DNA of 64,000 bases from JABAAI01 sp965261955 (lineage in GTDB: Bacteria; Spirochaetota; Leptospiria; Leptospirales; Leptonemataceae). The stretch spans positions 372,001 through 436,000 of the forward strand of contig CBDHEM010000071.1 of the NCBI GenBank assembly GCA_965261955.1, given 5' to 3'. Shown one piece after another: positions 9,656-18,436 of the stretch. Every line of letters starts with the position of its first letter. The first letter of the stretch is position 1. Below the pieces are notes generated by a model that ran no database searches, had not been told where the DNA came from, and saw only the letters and a list, made by a program, of their open reading frames with translations. Both the position numbers and the translations under genes were made by a program.

Positions 9656-10918
9656 TGACCTTCCCCCAATATTTTGTACAGTCTTTTTTAGCTTTTTTTT
9701 CATTAAGTAGCATATTAAGCAGCATAGTAGTCTTCCTCAAATTTGATAGGGCTCTTATATCCTAAAAATGAATGTATTTTATAATAGGCCTATTATAAAA
9801 TACCTCAATATGCTCAAAAATATTTCTCATAACTTCGAATATATTTAGATATGTATTTTTATATACCTCCTCTATTTTCAAACTCCCAAAAAAAGACTCT
9901 GCAATAGCATTATCATAACAGTTACCTTTGCAGCTCATACTGGACACAAATCCATATTTATCAAGCTTGCTCCTAAATTGATAACTCGCGTATTGACTTC
10001 CTCTGTCAGAATGAAAAATCAGACCCTTCCTATACTTATTTTGAGCAACGGCTCTGTCCAAAGCTTCTAGGCAAAACTTCTAGGACCATTTCTGTTCTCA
10101 TGTGATCTGCAAGAGACCAACCAACTATTTTTCTGCTGCATAAATCAAGTATCACGCATAGATATAACCAACCTACGTCTGTACGTCTGATTGAATGTAA
10201 GTGATATCAGAAGCCCAGCCCTGATTAGGTTCAAGGATATTAAATTCCTGTCCTAGTAGGTTCTTAGAAATAGGGTAAGCGTTAAGGCAGAAGTGGTTGC
10301 CCTCCACTTCTGGTTACTGTATACACGGGCAGAAAGTCCTATATTTCTCATGACTTTAGCTACTCTATTTTCTGAAAGCTTACATCCCATATCATGCAAT
10401 TCAGACGTAATCCTTGAAGCTTGGAGAGCTATAAATACCCTTAAACTTATAAAAAATATCTCTAATCATATTCTCAAGTTTTTGTGTCTCGCAAGTCCCT
10501 TTACTTGTTTAATGTTTTACCCAAACATTAAAACCGCTCCTTGAAATCGTTAATAAAGAGCACATTTTCTGCACAGGAAATGAGGAGTGATGTTTCTGAA
10601 TAAATTGAAACTTCATTTCTGTGGTTTTATGAAAATGGCTACTGACTTTTTAAGATATCCCTTTCTTGACGAAGTTCGGAATTCTCTTTGCGAAGCCTAG
10701 ACAATTCTGCCTCTTTATAGAACGATTAGGATCAGTGTTATTAAACTCATATTTCCTACGCCATTTTATAGAGTGTAGTTTCAAATACCTCAAAAGCTTC
10801 ACAAATCTCTTTTGCTAAAAGCTTATTTTTGATCCAGTAAGTCCCAACCGTATCCTTCTTAAATTGTTCATCATAGCGTTTAGCTGACGCCTTGATAGTG
10901 TTTGTTTCCATGCTATAA
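9656..10918 (-). mobile_element. Degenerate IS3-family element, copy 1
   Basis: Read on the minus strand, an orfA fragment (METNTIKASAKRYDEQFKK... near 10911 downwards) is followed by several frameshifted orfB pieces and then by a clean C-terminal DDE part at 9762-10061 (GLIFHSDRGSQYAS, and AESFFGSLKIEEVYK with the catalytic Glu). The end at 9656 is TGACCTTCCCC. It matches copy 2 at 28563-29892 nearly throughout. The 5' end breaks off at about 10918, where an IS5 remnant begins, so this IS seems to have jumped into the IS5 or been deleted with it. No intact transposase remains. Confidence 0.85.
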
Positions 10919-11547
10919 AACCCATAAGAAGTATGAATTTGGATGTAAGGTAAGTTACATGACAAGTCGTCAAGGTGACTTTGTTTTAGGCACGATGGCA
11001 AAACACGGCAATCCTTTTGATGGGCATACATTACCATCGGATCGGCCATACGGATCGGCCATACGGATCGGCCATAGAACAGCTATAAAGGTTTTTACCC
11101 AATTTATTAAGCGTAAAAGAAGTTTTTATGGATAGAGGTTATAAAGGAGCGAAAGTTAAAGATGGGATAACAGTTCACATTGTTGCTGCAAAGAAGAAGA
11201 AAAAAATGAAAGGTAGTTTACACAAGTGGATGAAAAAAAGAGCAGCTATTGAACCCATCATTGGTCACATGAAGAATGTATGATTGAGGTGTACGAAGAA
11301 ATTACCTCTTAACGCAAGAAGGAGATAAGATGTATGCGGTTTTACTAGGTGCTGGCTTTAATATGAGAAAATGGCTAAAAGCTTTTTCTTGGCTTAAATT
11401 TATTCCGCAATATCTGACTAATATTTCCTTAAAAAAGAAAGTATGGGTTATGGCGTTTTCTTAATATAGTGCCTTTTTCAAGCTTAACTAAATATCATAA
11501 AACGTTAATTTAAGGCATTTTCTTATTTTTCTGCATTTTGCAACATC
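10919..11547 (+). mobile_element. IS5-family transposase remnant (3' part)
   Basis: Plus-strand fragments encode the DDE part of an IS5-type transposase: HKKYEFGCKVS, GNPFDGHTL, then after frame changes a VFMDRGYKGAKVKDG-like piece, KRAAIEPIIGHMKN near 11240-11280, and a GAGFNMRKWL C-terminus near 11350. A 13-bp unit (ATCGGCCATACGG) is repeated almost three times at 11041-11076 and breaks the frame. The far end, TAAAACGTTAATTTAAGGCATT... TTTTGCAACATCC at 11490-11547, is the same sequence as the right half of the MITE family, which ties that family to this IS. Confidence 0.8.
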
Positions 11548-11653
11548 CTTCTCAAGGAAGGATACCTTCTTATACGAAGGAGTGAGCTACTAAAATCAGT
11601 CTATAAACTTCTAATATGTAAGATTAAATTATAACTTTTGCAATCAATGTGAA

Positions 11654-12496
11654 CTAGGCGTTTATTTCAAAATCACGTAAAGCTTGTTCTAAAGAAGTTT
11701 TTTTGTCTGTGCTTTCTTTACGTTTTCCTATAATAAGAGCCGTTGTAACCATATATTCTCCCGCAGGAAACTTTTTCATTCTGGAGCCGGGAATAACAAC
11801 AGAATTAGGGGGTACATGACCTTTATAAATAACTTCTTTACTCCGACTCACATCAATAATAGGGGTAGAGGCTGTTAGGACTACATTCGCTCCGAGAACA
11901 GCTCCCTCACAAACAAGCAAGCCTTCCACAACTACAGCACGAGAACCGAGGAAAGCATGGTCCTCTACAATGACAGGCCTTCCTTGGGGAGGTTCTAGAA
12001 CTCCACCTATACCCACCCCTCCAGATAGATGAACATTTTTACCAATTTGAGCACAACTTCCCACTGTGGCCCATGTATCTACCATTGTTCCTGTGCTTAC
12101 ATAAGCACCTATGTTGACGTAAGATGGCATCAAAACTACTCCCGGTTCTACATGAGCTCCATAGCGACAGACTGCAGGGGGAACAGCCCGTATTTTTGCG
12201 TTCATATAATCATTACGAGGAGGAATTTTATCATAGTATGAAAGCTCTCCAGATTGAATGTTACGCATGGGAGCCAAAGAGAAATAAAGTAAAATAGCTT
12301 TTTTCAGCCATGTTTGAACTTCCCAGTCACCGCTAGCTTTTTGTATGGCCACTCGTAGCTTTCCTGCGTTTAAAGCGGAAATCACATTTTCTACAGCTGT
12401 TTGTACAGTTGTGTTGTTTGTTAAAAGTTTACGATCTTCATAAGCCTCTATAATTAATTTTTGATATTCGTTTTGATTTTGAATTTTCACAGGCAA
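11654..12496 (-). CDS. dapD: 2,3,4,5-tetrahydropyridine-2,6-dicarboxylate N-succinyltransferase
   Basis: Transfers succinyl from succinyl-CoA to tetrahydrodipicolinate in the lysine/diaminopimelate pathway, needed for peptidoglycan. The 280-residue length and order fit DapD: an N-terminal helical domain, the link YYDKIPPRNDY, then the left-handed beta-helix of hexapeptide repeats (VEPGVVLMPSYVNIGAYVSTGTMVDTWATVGSCAQIGKNVHLSGG...) with the active-site Asp/Glu region and VIPGSRMKKFPAGEY near the end. The gene is intact although it stands between IS remnants on both sides. About 100 bases downstream hold only decayed sequence. Confidence 0.96.
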   Translation of the reverse strand: MPVKIQNQNEYQKLIIEAYEDRKLLTNNTTVQTAVENVISALNAGKLRVAIQKASGDWEVQTWLKKAILLYFSLAPMRNIQSGELSYYDKIPPRNDYMNAKIRAVPPAVCRYGAHVEPGVVLMPSYVNIGAYVSTGTMVDTWATVGSCAQIGKNVHLSGGVGIGGVLEPPQGRPVIVEDHAFLGSRAVVVEGLLVCEGAVLGANVVLTASTPIIDVSRSKEVIYKGHVPPNSVVIPGSRMKKFPAGEYMVTTALIIGKRKESTDKKTSLEQALRDFEINA

Positions 12497-12557
12497 TGTA
12501 CAAAGGCCACGCTTTCAGAATAAGTAATGTTGGGAAGTGCTTTATATCGTTTTTTAT

Positions 12558-12810
12558 AAAACCCATGTAAAAAGGTAATGCATTTGAGTATTATTTTTTA
12601 TAAATGATCGACTTCCCCTTTTAGCTGTAATACGCAAAAATGGAGGTGGGGATCATGCAAGATTACTCAACAGAAATACAAATTATCACGAGAAATTTGT
12701 CTCGTGTAAGGAATACAGAAATCCGTCGTAAAGCAGGCCTTATGCTTGAAATTATGACAGGCAAGAATATCCGTTTTGGCTATCGTATCTATGGAATGAC
12801 TTCGGAATGA
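12558..12810 (+). mobile_element. Left-end fragment of an IS481-like element
   Basis: The stretch opens with AACCCATGTAAAAAGGTAA and closely matches, in inverted order, 29955-30095. A ribosome site GGAGGTG (12642-12648) and an ATG at 12655 start a 51-codon frame (MQDYSTEIQI...) that ends at 12810; it is probably the broken N-terminus of a transposase. Its terminal repeat matches the right-end fragments at 3700-3790 and 24805-24880. Homology with the inverted copy stops at about 12680. It abuts the IS1595 remnant. Confidence 0.5.
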
Positions 12811-13341
12811 CCTTCACGTCCCGGGATCGCATACCCACTACAGCCGTTTTAGTCTTGCTACTTCGCCCTTGTTTGTGTCTGGTCTTTTTGTTTGAGTGCT
12901 TGTTTTTATCTTTTCCACCTATGTAGGTTTCGTCGTAGGTTTCGTCAATTTCAACGATACCGGAGAGTTTGAATTCACTGCCAGCGCAAGCCTCATGAAT
13001 TCTATGGAGCAAATACCATGTTGACTTTTGAGTAATACACAATTCCTTTTATAGCTGTCAAAAGGTAATAAATTGCGACTACCTAAATCCGGGTATTACG
13101 CTTTGAGGAATGTATAATTGTTCCGGTTTTAATGGCAAAATTGTTCCGGCAATCACCGCACCAATAGGTGTGTTTTTTAGACTCGGGTTTACTAATTTCT
13201 CCAATTCCGCCTCAATGGAAACAAACGGGCTTATGGTTCCGAAGCAACCCTTCAAGCCAATAAACGGCCTTCTCTTCCAAACAAGGCAAACTTATCCAAC
13301 AACTGAATAATGCTCATCGTTTTTGCTACTCGCTTTTTCAT
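12800..13341 (-). mobile_element. IS1595-family transposase remnant
   Basis: On the minus strand the ATG at 13341 starts a broken N-terminus (MKKRVAKTMSIIQLLDKFAL...), stops and frameshifts follow, and the readable part at 12752-13042 has ITQKSTWYLLHRIHEAC and the catalytic segment EIDET...YIGGKDKNKH, then KTAVVGMRSRDVKV. This order is that of IS1595-type transposases. A 12-bp unit (GTAGGTTTCGTC on the plus strand, 12923-12946) is tandemly duplicated and doubles the DETY motif with its catalytic Asp. Not functional. Confidence 0.8.
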
Positions 13342-13393
13342 AGTTTCCCCTTTATAATCAATAACTTCACTTTGCAGATTATAATATGAAAAC

Positions 13394-14707
13394 CTACCTA
13401 AAAAGCAGTGCATTGGGCGGAAGTCCTACGTCAATAGGATCACTTGTCTCCTTAGTGACTGTCTGGGTGGAACTATCAATGTTGAAAATACGAACACCGG
13501 GCTTTGTGTTTGTTCTATCTGTTACATAGAGTTTCCCTGCTTTATATCGCATCCTTTCCCCTAGGCCACCGGAACCAATTCCAGGAACTACAAAAACATC
13601 ACTTCCTGTAAGAGGGTTGAAGCGAAGAAGAAGAGAGAACCCGCTAGGGGTAAGGGTCGCTCCTCCTCCAAAATCAGAACGTCTAGCAAAGGCAAGGCTA
13701 TCCGATACGATCAGAACTTCTGCCATACTTCCCGTTGTTGCATTTTCGGTTAAAATTTGTCGAAAACTGTCGCCTGCTATATCATATGCCCAGAGGCTAC
13801 TGGGAACATCATGGCTATTACGATTGAATACATACTCACCAACACAAGCTATAATGAGCCAATCTTTTACACCGGTACCATCTATATTTCCATTATACTC
13901 GGTAAAATCATACTGAGGGTTACGACATTCTTGTGTACTATTTTTTATTTCTTTAGGGTTACCCTCAAACATTCTTGTGTTGACATTTAATTTGAGTATT
14001 TTACCAACTTGATTATAGTATAAGTGTGGATTATTGAAAAGATTTTCATTTTCGTTTATATCCTGCAAAGCAACATAAACATAATTACCGTGACGATGTA
14101 GACTGACCGCTTCATACTTACTTGTTCCTGTATTACCTATTCCAGCCGATGGGATGATAATGCTTCCTGTAATATCTCCTGTTGTTACATCAAAAAAAGA
14201 AAGACGATTTACATCATAAAAAGCAACAACTCCTGTACTTGCGTCTATTTTGGCAAGGTCAGAAGGATTAGGTGTTTGACCATTGTCGGTATTTCTTAGA
14301 CTCTTATTGAAAGCTAGGCTATACCCATTATTTTCGTCTAAAGCGATAATACTATGGCTCCCAGAGCGCCCTAGGACAAAAGCTTTACCGTCTATTTCAC
14401 CCAATTTGTGGTCTTGTGGAATCGTTAGTACATTTTTTGTCGCAGTATTTCCATTTCTGATATCAATCACAGCAAGTTGACCCACAGAGCCAAAAACCCC
14501 TGTACCCACAAGTAGCTCACCCCTTCCTATATTATTCATAGGAGGGTTTTCACAAACTATAAATAGGCAAAAGGATAAGGAAAAAAATATATTCCTCCTT
14601 TTCAATAACCATCCAAAAATTGTTATCCAATTTTGTACAATTTTTTTGCGCTCACAACATACTTTCCCATTCATTTGTTTTTCTTTTTTTCTGAATTGTT
14701 TTGTCAT
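13394..14707 (-). CDS. Beta-propeller lipoprotein, BtuG-like partner of the upstream TonB receptor
   Basis: A 437-residue protein in an operon 36 bases after the btuB-like gene. A strong ribosome site (AAAGGAG) sits 8 bases before the ATG used. The first 35 residues are very basic; a hydrophobic segment and lipobox FIVC with Cys near residue 52 follow, so it should be lipid-anchored. An internal TTG start just before LKRRNIFF would give a normal signal peptide. The rest is a chain of beta-rich repeats (GQLAVIDIRNGN, LAKIDASTGVVAFYDVN, VGKILKLNVNTRMF, SLWAYDIAGDSF, GFSLLLRFNPLTG, KLYVTDRTNTKPGVRIFNIDS) typical of a YncE-like propeller with about seven blades. In Bacteroidetes, BtuG, a surface propeller lipoprotein beside BtuB, captures vitamin B12. 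The same role is inferred from shared riboswitch control; the binding itself is not proven. Confidence 0.65.
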   Translation of the reverse strand: MTKQFRKKEKQMNGKVCCERKKIVQNWITIFGWLLKRRNIFFSLSFCLFIVCENPPMNNIGRGELLVGTGVFGSVGQLAVIDIRNGNTATKNVLTIPQDHKLGEIDGKAFVLGRSGSHSIIALDENNGYSLAFNKSLRNTDNGQTPNPSDLAKIDASTGVVAFYDVNRLSFFDVTTGDITGSIIIPSAGIGNTGTSKYEAVSLHRHGNYVYVALQDINENENLFNNPHLYYNQVGKILKLNVNTRMFEGNPKEIKNSTQECRNPQYDFTEYNGNIDGTGVKDWLIIACVGEYVFNRNSHDVPSSLWAYDIAGDSFRQILTENATTGSMAEVLIVSDSLAFARRSDFGGGATLTPSGFSLLLRFNPLTGSDVFVVPGIGSGGLGERMRYKAGKLYVTDRTNTKPGVRIFNIDSSTQTVTKETSDPIDVGLPPNALLFR

Positions 14708-14743
14708 GCTACATTCTCCTTTCTTTTTTTATTTGATTTTATA

Positions 14744-16933
14744 TTATAAAACTACTTTATCTTTTCTTTTTGTACTCATAAATTCCATAGAGATTTGGAT
14801 CTCATAGGTACGGTCTGGTAGAGGATAGCCTAGTGCATCGCTTTGAAAGCGATCAAAAACATTTTTCACTAAAAAACTGATACGTGAACTTTTCTTTTTA
14901 TTCAAAAAATGGTTAATACCCATATCCACACGCTCACGTTGACGTACAAACCCAATATCTGAATTCACACGGTCTTGATAAAGAGAGCCAAGCCAATGTA
15001 GACTAACAAAAGGGCGTATGGCCATTGTACCTCCCTCTAGGTAATATTCTATGGCGTAACGTGGACGAAAGGGAAGTTGCTTTCCATTATAAAAGGGTAT
15101 AATACCTGTATCTTTTGTGTTTAGATAAGTATAGCGTAAGGCAGAGTGTAGATAGTTGAATAAGAAAAAGCTAAGCTCCCCCTCTACACCCTCGATGCGA
15201 GCAGAACCTACATTAGATGCACGTATAGTACGAGATGAAGTATATAAAAATATAATTAAATTATCATATTGTGTTTGGAAGTATTCGCTAGATAAATGGA
15301 ATTTCCATTTATTTGTAACCCAATCTCCTTTTATTCCATAGCTTTGTGTTTTCCCTTTTTCTATGTCTAGATCTATATTGGCTAGAAGAAGGCCACCATC
15401 GCCATAGCTTTCTGCTACGGATGGTATTCTTTGGTTCTCACTATAGCTTGCATAGAGCTCAAGAGAAAAATTTTGTTTTGTAATGTTTTGTTCTTTTTTG
15501 GAAAAAGTTTTTTTAGTTATTTTATTTTTGGAATCGGAAAAAAAGAAAGCCAGAGGGGAAAAAACAAAACGAAGGGTACGACTATATAGTGAATGTTTTT
15601 GAGAGCTTCTAACAGGCGTTGTAGTGAATGAAGATTCCTTTAGTACTCCCTTGGGAATATCAACTGTATTGATTCTCTTTGCTTGGATGAGAGTACGTAG
15701 GATTTTTCTTTCTGTAAAGGAAAGGGAAAGCCCCCATTCTTGTTCTTTCCTTTGAGCAAATTTTTCTTCGTTTTGTTCTAGTTGGGTTTTTTGTATATTT
15801 ATGTGGGTGTCAAAACGAAGTCTTTCTTCCCAAAATAAAAAATAGGGTCGTAGCCTGAAAGCTTGTGTAAAAGAAGAATATTTTTTCTCTAAAAGCCCAA
15901 AAAATAGCTCAGATTTTGGGTCATGAATTTCTGATTTATAGCCATGAAGAGAAGCGGAACTTTCTGTAAATACATGCTCACCAAATGTATAATGATGTAC
16001 CAAACGAGTTAGTCCTCTTTTTTCTTGTAATCGGACGTGAAAAAGAAGAGAATTTACAGTCCCTCCGATTCCTCTCTCTTTTTCTAAAAAATCTAGTAGG
16101 GCCTTCAAAACATGATCCTTGTACTGAAAGGTAAAAATTCCTGTATAACCGAATAGTTCATAATCTTCATTCTTTCGAGTACGTATGCTATCATCTTCTG
16201 TATTTCCGATTACTGTTCCATTATCATCATAGTATTGATAGTTATTTTGACTTTGTTCTCTTTTGACATAGTGTAACCCCCAAGGTAGTTGCCAACCTAT
16301 TCCTAAACCAATGCCATCTAGGCTATTTATAAATGAATGTATAAAAAAGAGTTTCTCCCCTTTTTTGATTCGTCTAGGAACTAAATCTATAGCTCCCCCA
16401 ATATGAGAACCGGCTAGATGGGAAGGGGTATAAGAGCGATAAATCTCGATTGATTCAAAAAGCTCAATGGGTAGATTTTCTAAATTACTAGAAGCTGAAT
16501 AAATATCATTTAAAGCAATACCATCTAGATAGACGCCACTTTGATTTGAGTTTGCACCTCGAATAGATATAGTGCTATAGGTACCGCTAGCGCCCAAACG
16601 ATTGACTCGTATACCTTGCTGGGTTTCCATAACTTCGCTAATTTTTCGTGCATTTTTATTTTGACCTTTATCTAAAGGAATATTTTGATAATTTTTTTTG
16701 ATACCCTTTCCAATTGCATCCTCTTGAATTATAATTTGATCGGTATAAATCGTATCTGTTTCTACCTCTCCTTTTGTGTGGGGTTTATTTTTTTCTGTGG
16801 AGAGGGAAGGTTTTGTTTTTTTATCAGAACTTCCTAGCTTCTGGGCGTGAATAATCGTACGAAAAGTCGGGATGAACGGAAAGTGTTGGTAAAAAACAAA
16901 AACACAAACGAAAAAGGCAAAAATTGAGTGCAT
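14744..16933 (-). CDS. btuB: TonB-dependent outer membrane receptor, likely for cobalamin
   Basis: A 729-residue receptor with an N-terminal signal peptide (hydrophobic residues about 3-25), a plug domain near residues 85-190 (ISEVMETQQGIRVNRLGASGTYSTISIRGANSNQ, then VYLDGIALND and GSHIGGAIDLVPRR), and a beta-barrel to the end. A TonB-box-like stretch TDTIYTDQIII lies near residue 60. A cobalamin riboswitch lies in its 5' leader, so the substrate is very likely vitamin B12 or another corrinoid and the name btuB is given on that basis. The last residues are KVVL, not the usual aromatic, but a Phe lies 11 residues before the end. It forms an operon with the propeller lipoprotein. Confidence 0.82.
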   Translation of the reverse strand: MHSIFAFFVCVFVFYQHFPFIPTFRTIIHAQKLGSSDKKTKPSLSTEKNKPHTKGEVETDTIYTDQIIIQEDAIGKGIKKNYQNIPLDKGQNKNARKISEVMETQQGIRVNRLGASGTYSTISIRGANSNQSGVYLDGIALNDIYSASSNLENLPIELFESIEIYRSYTPSHLAGSHIGGAIDLVPRRIKKGEKLFFIHSFINSLDGIGLGIGWQLPWGLHYVKREQSQNNYQYYDDNGTVIGNTEDDSIRTRKNEDYELFGYTGIFTFQYKDHVLKALLDFLEKERGIGGTVNSLLFHVRLQEKRGLTRLVHHYTFGEHVFTESSASLHGYKSEIHDPKSELFFGLLEKKYSSFTQAFRLRPYFLFWEERLRFDTHINIQKTQLEQNEEKFAQRKEQEWGLSLSFTERKILRTLIQAKRINTVDIPKGVLKESSFTTTPVRSSQKHSLYSRTLRFVFSPLAFFFSDSKNKITKKTFSKKEQNITKQNFSLELYASYSENQRIPSVAESYGDGGLLLANIDLDIEKGKTQSYGIKGDWVTNKWKFHLSSEYFQTQYDNLIIFLYTSSRTIRASNVGSARIEGVEGELSFFLFNYLHSALRYTYLNTKDTGIIPFYNGKQLPFRPRYAIEYYLEGGTMAIRPFVSLHWLGSLYQDRVNSDIGFVRQRERVDMGINHFLNKKKSSRISFLVKNVFDRFQSDALGYPLPDRTYEIQISMEFMSTKRKDKVVL

Positions 16934-16934
16934 G

Positions 16935-16970
16935 AATATCCTAATTAAAAAGAAAATAATTAGGATATCG
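16935..16970 (-). promoter_or_regulatory. Hairpin sequestering the btuB ribosome binding site
   Basis: On the minus strand ATATCCTAATTA and TAATTAGGATAT form a perfect 12-bp stem with a short T-rich loop. The AGGA inside the 3' arm lies 5 bases before the btuB ATG, so the folded stem would hide the ribosome site. This is the expected expression platform of a translation-controlling riboswitch. Confidence 0.75.
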
Positions 16971-17077
16971 ACTCATGTACCATGGGTGATGATCTAGCCT
17001 AGATAGAAACACACTGACCCAAAAGTTAGCTATAGCACTACTGCCCATATATTTTCCCTCGAAACAACCAAACTGAA

Positions 17078-17225
17078 GCAAGTATTCCGACTTAGGGCAA
17101 AACCTACTCACCAACCTTCCCATCCCAATAAATGGACAGTGGTTATAACTGGCTTTCGTTCCCAACACGGCTGCGGGGCAGCGGAGGTTTTTCACCTCAC
17201 TTCCAATAACTCCAGAACCACGACA
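17078..17225 (-). promoter_or_regulatory. Cobalamin riboswitch aptamer
   Basis: Minus-strand sequence contains, in the right order, the conserved blocks of the cobalamin (adenosylcobalamin/B12) aptamer: GGTTCTGGAG, then GGAAGTGAGGTGAAAAACCTC, CGCTGCCCCGCAGCCGTG, the region AGCCAGTTATAACCACTG, GGGATGGGAAGG, and the B12-box segment CTAAGTCGGAATACTTGC. It lies about 145 bases before the btuB-like start. An open frame across it (16941-17195) is a by-product of the RNA sequence. Confidence 0.88.
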
Positions 17226-17257
17226 GGAGAAGCATTTGTTGTGCTTATGTCAATGAT

Positions 17258-17263
17258 ATTATA
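17258..17263 (-). promoter_or_regulatory. Putative -10 box of the btuB operon
   Basis: A perfect TATAAT on the minus strand lies some 30 bases before the aptamer, fitting a start of transcription near 17250. With a 16-base spacer the -35 hexamer would be TTGTAT, which falls inside MITE copy D. Experimental mapping is lacking. Confidence 0.45.
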
Positions 17264-17265
17264 TT

Positions 17266-17373
17266 GAGACTGTTGGGAAATACAAAAAAAATAGGAAGTT
17301 AACCTTCTAAAATGCTCTAAATCGGCGATTCATAGCACTCTATTTGCAATTATTTGCATTTGGCAACAATCCC
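17266..17373. mobile_element. MITE copy D
   Basis: Inverted-repeat element with left end GAGACTGTTGGGAAATACAAAAA and right end TTTGCATTTGGCAACAATCCC; the centre is AAAATGCTCTAAATCGGCGATT. It occupies the divergent gap between the btuB riboswitch leader and flgB and ends three bases from the btuB -10 box. Confidence 0.75.
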
Positions 17374-17504
17374 AACAAATCTAATAAAAACATAGAGAGA
17401 CATAATTTTTTTTCAGGCTATTTTGAGATTATTCCGATGTACAATAACAGCTTGGGATAGGATTATTTATATGTTCTCCTTAACTCGACTAAAATATAGA
17501 AAAA

Positions 17505-17942
17505 ATGTCACTCTTTGGGAACAATTTTGCCATGAAAAGTATCCATTTACTGGAAAAGGGTGTAGATACAGCGGTACTCCGTCGCAAGGTCTTGGCAAAT
17601 AATATAGCCAATGTGGATGTCCCCCACTTTAAAAGATCTGAAGTGGCTTTTGAAGAAGAATTGAAGCGAGCATTGGATATAAAAAAATCTGTCAAAAGTG
17701 AATCGCCATTACAAATTAACCACTCTCTACACATAAAAAATCGCCAGTATCCTTCTGAAAAACAGGTCCGACCAACTGTACACACAGACTATCTTTCTAA
17801 AATGCGTAATGATGGAAACAATGTAGATATAGAAGATGAAATTAGTAAACTCATCCGTAATCAACTCCAGTATAACCTCATGATTGACCGTCTATCAAGT
17901 AAATTCCGTCATATGAATGGACTTCTCAGGTCTGGATTATAA
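17505..17942 (+). CDS. flgB: Flagellar basal-body rod protein FlgB
   Basis: Proximal rod subunit of the (periplasmic) flagellum. The 145-residue size and the N-terminal rod motif LRRKVLANNIANVDVPHFKRSEVAFEEEL near residues 27-55 are diagnostic; the C-terminal helix NDGNNVDIEDEISKLIRNQLQYNLMIDRLSSKF is typical too. It is the first gene of flgB-flgC-fliE, with an 11-base gap to flgC. No clear Shine-Dalgarno precedes the ATG. A promoter should lie between MITE D and the gene. Confidence 0.95.
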   Translation: MSLFGNNFAMKSIHLLEKGVDTAVLRRKVLANNIANVDVPHFKRSEVAFEEELKRALDIKKSVKSESPLQINHSLHIKNRQYPSEKQVRPTVHTDYLSKMRNDGNNVDIEDEISKLIRNQLQYNLMIDRLSSKFRHMNGLLRSGL

Positions 17943-17953
17943 AAAATAGAACC

Positions 17954-18415
17954 ATGGGTATGTTTGATTCAATTCATATTGCTGCCACAGGGCTGAGTGC
18001 TCAAAGGCTTAGACTAGACGTAATTGCGAATAATATAGCCAATGCCAATACAACGCGTAACCTCAGAGGAGATGGGCCTTTCCGTAGAGATCAAGTTGTC
18101 ATGACACCTATAAATATGAGGAATGTTTGGCGATCACCTGTTTATCCAAACGGCATGGAGACGGGTATGGGTAAGGGTGTAAAGGTAGAGAAGATTACAA
18201 AGGATATGCGCCCCCTACCCTTACGATACCAGCCTAATCATCCAGATGCGATTCAAATTGGGCCGAAAAAAGGCTACGTAGAACTACCAAACGTAAATAT
18301 AGTTGAAGAAATGACTGATATGATTAGTGCTTCGCGTTCTTATGAAGCTAATGCACAGGTTGTTATTGGTAGTCGTCAAATGTTCATGAAGGCTCTGGAA
18401 ATTGGCAGGGCATAA
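17954..18415 (+). CDS. flgC: Flagellar basal-body rod protein FlgC
   Basis: Proximal rod subunit that polymerises with FlgB. The 153 residues start with FDSIHIAATGLSAQRLRLDVIANNIANANTTR, the shared rod N-terminal motif, and end with the helical ending VEEMTDMISASRSYEANAQVVIGSRQMFMKALEIG that is typical of FlgC. Second gene of the three-gene rod operon, with fliE 21 bases downstream. Confidence 0.96.
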   Translation: MGMFDSIHIAATGLSAQRLRLDVIANNIANANTTRNLRGDGPFRRDQVVMTPINMRNVWRSPVYPNGMETGMGKGVKVEKITKDMRPLPLRYQPNHPDAIQIGPKKGYVELPNVNIVEEMTDMISASRSYEANAQVVIGSRQMFMKALEIGRA

Positions 18416-18436
18416 TAGAGATTAGGAGGGTACTTC

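Noticed and set aside
10293..10544. 83-codon plus-strand frame as a gene
   Set aside because: It is the reverse of the decayed IS3 orfB, and the same frame recurs in the second copy at 29028-29228.
16941..17195. 84-codon minus-strand frame upstream of btuB
   Set aside because: It runs through the cobalamin aptamer; the conserved RNA blocks explain the sequence better than a protein.
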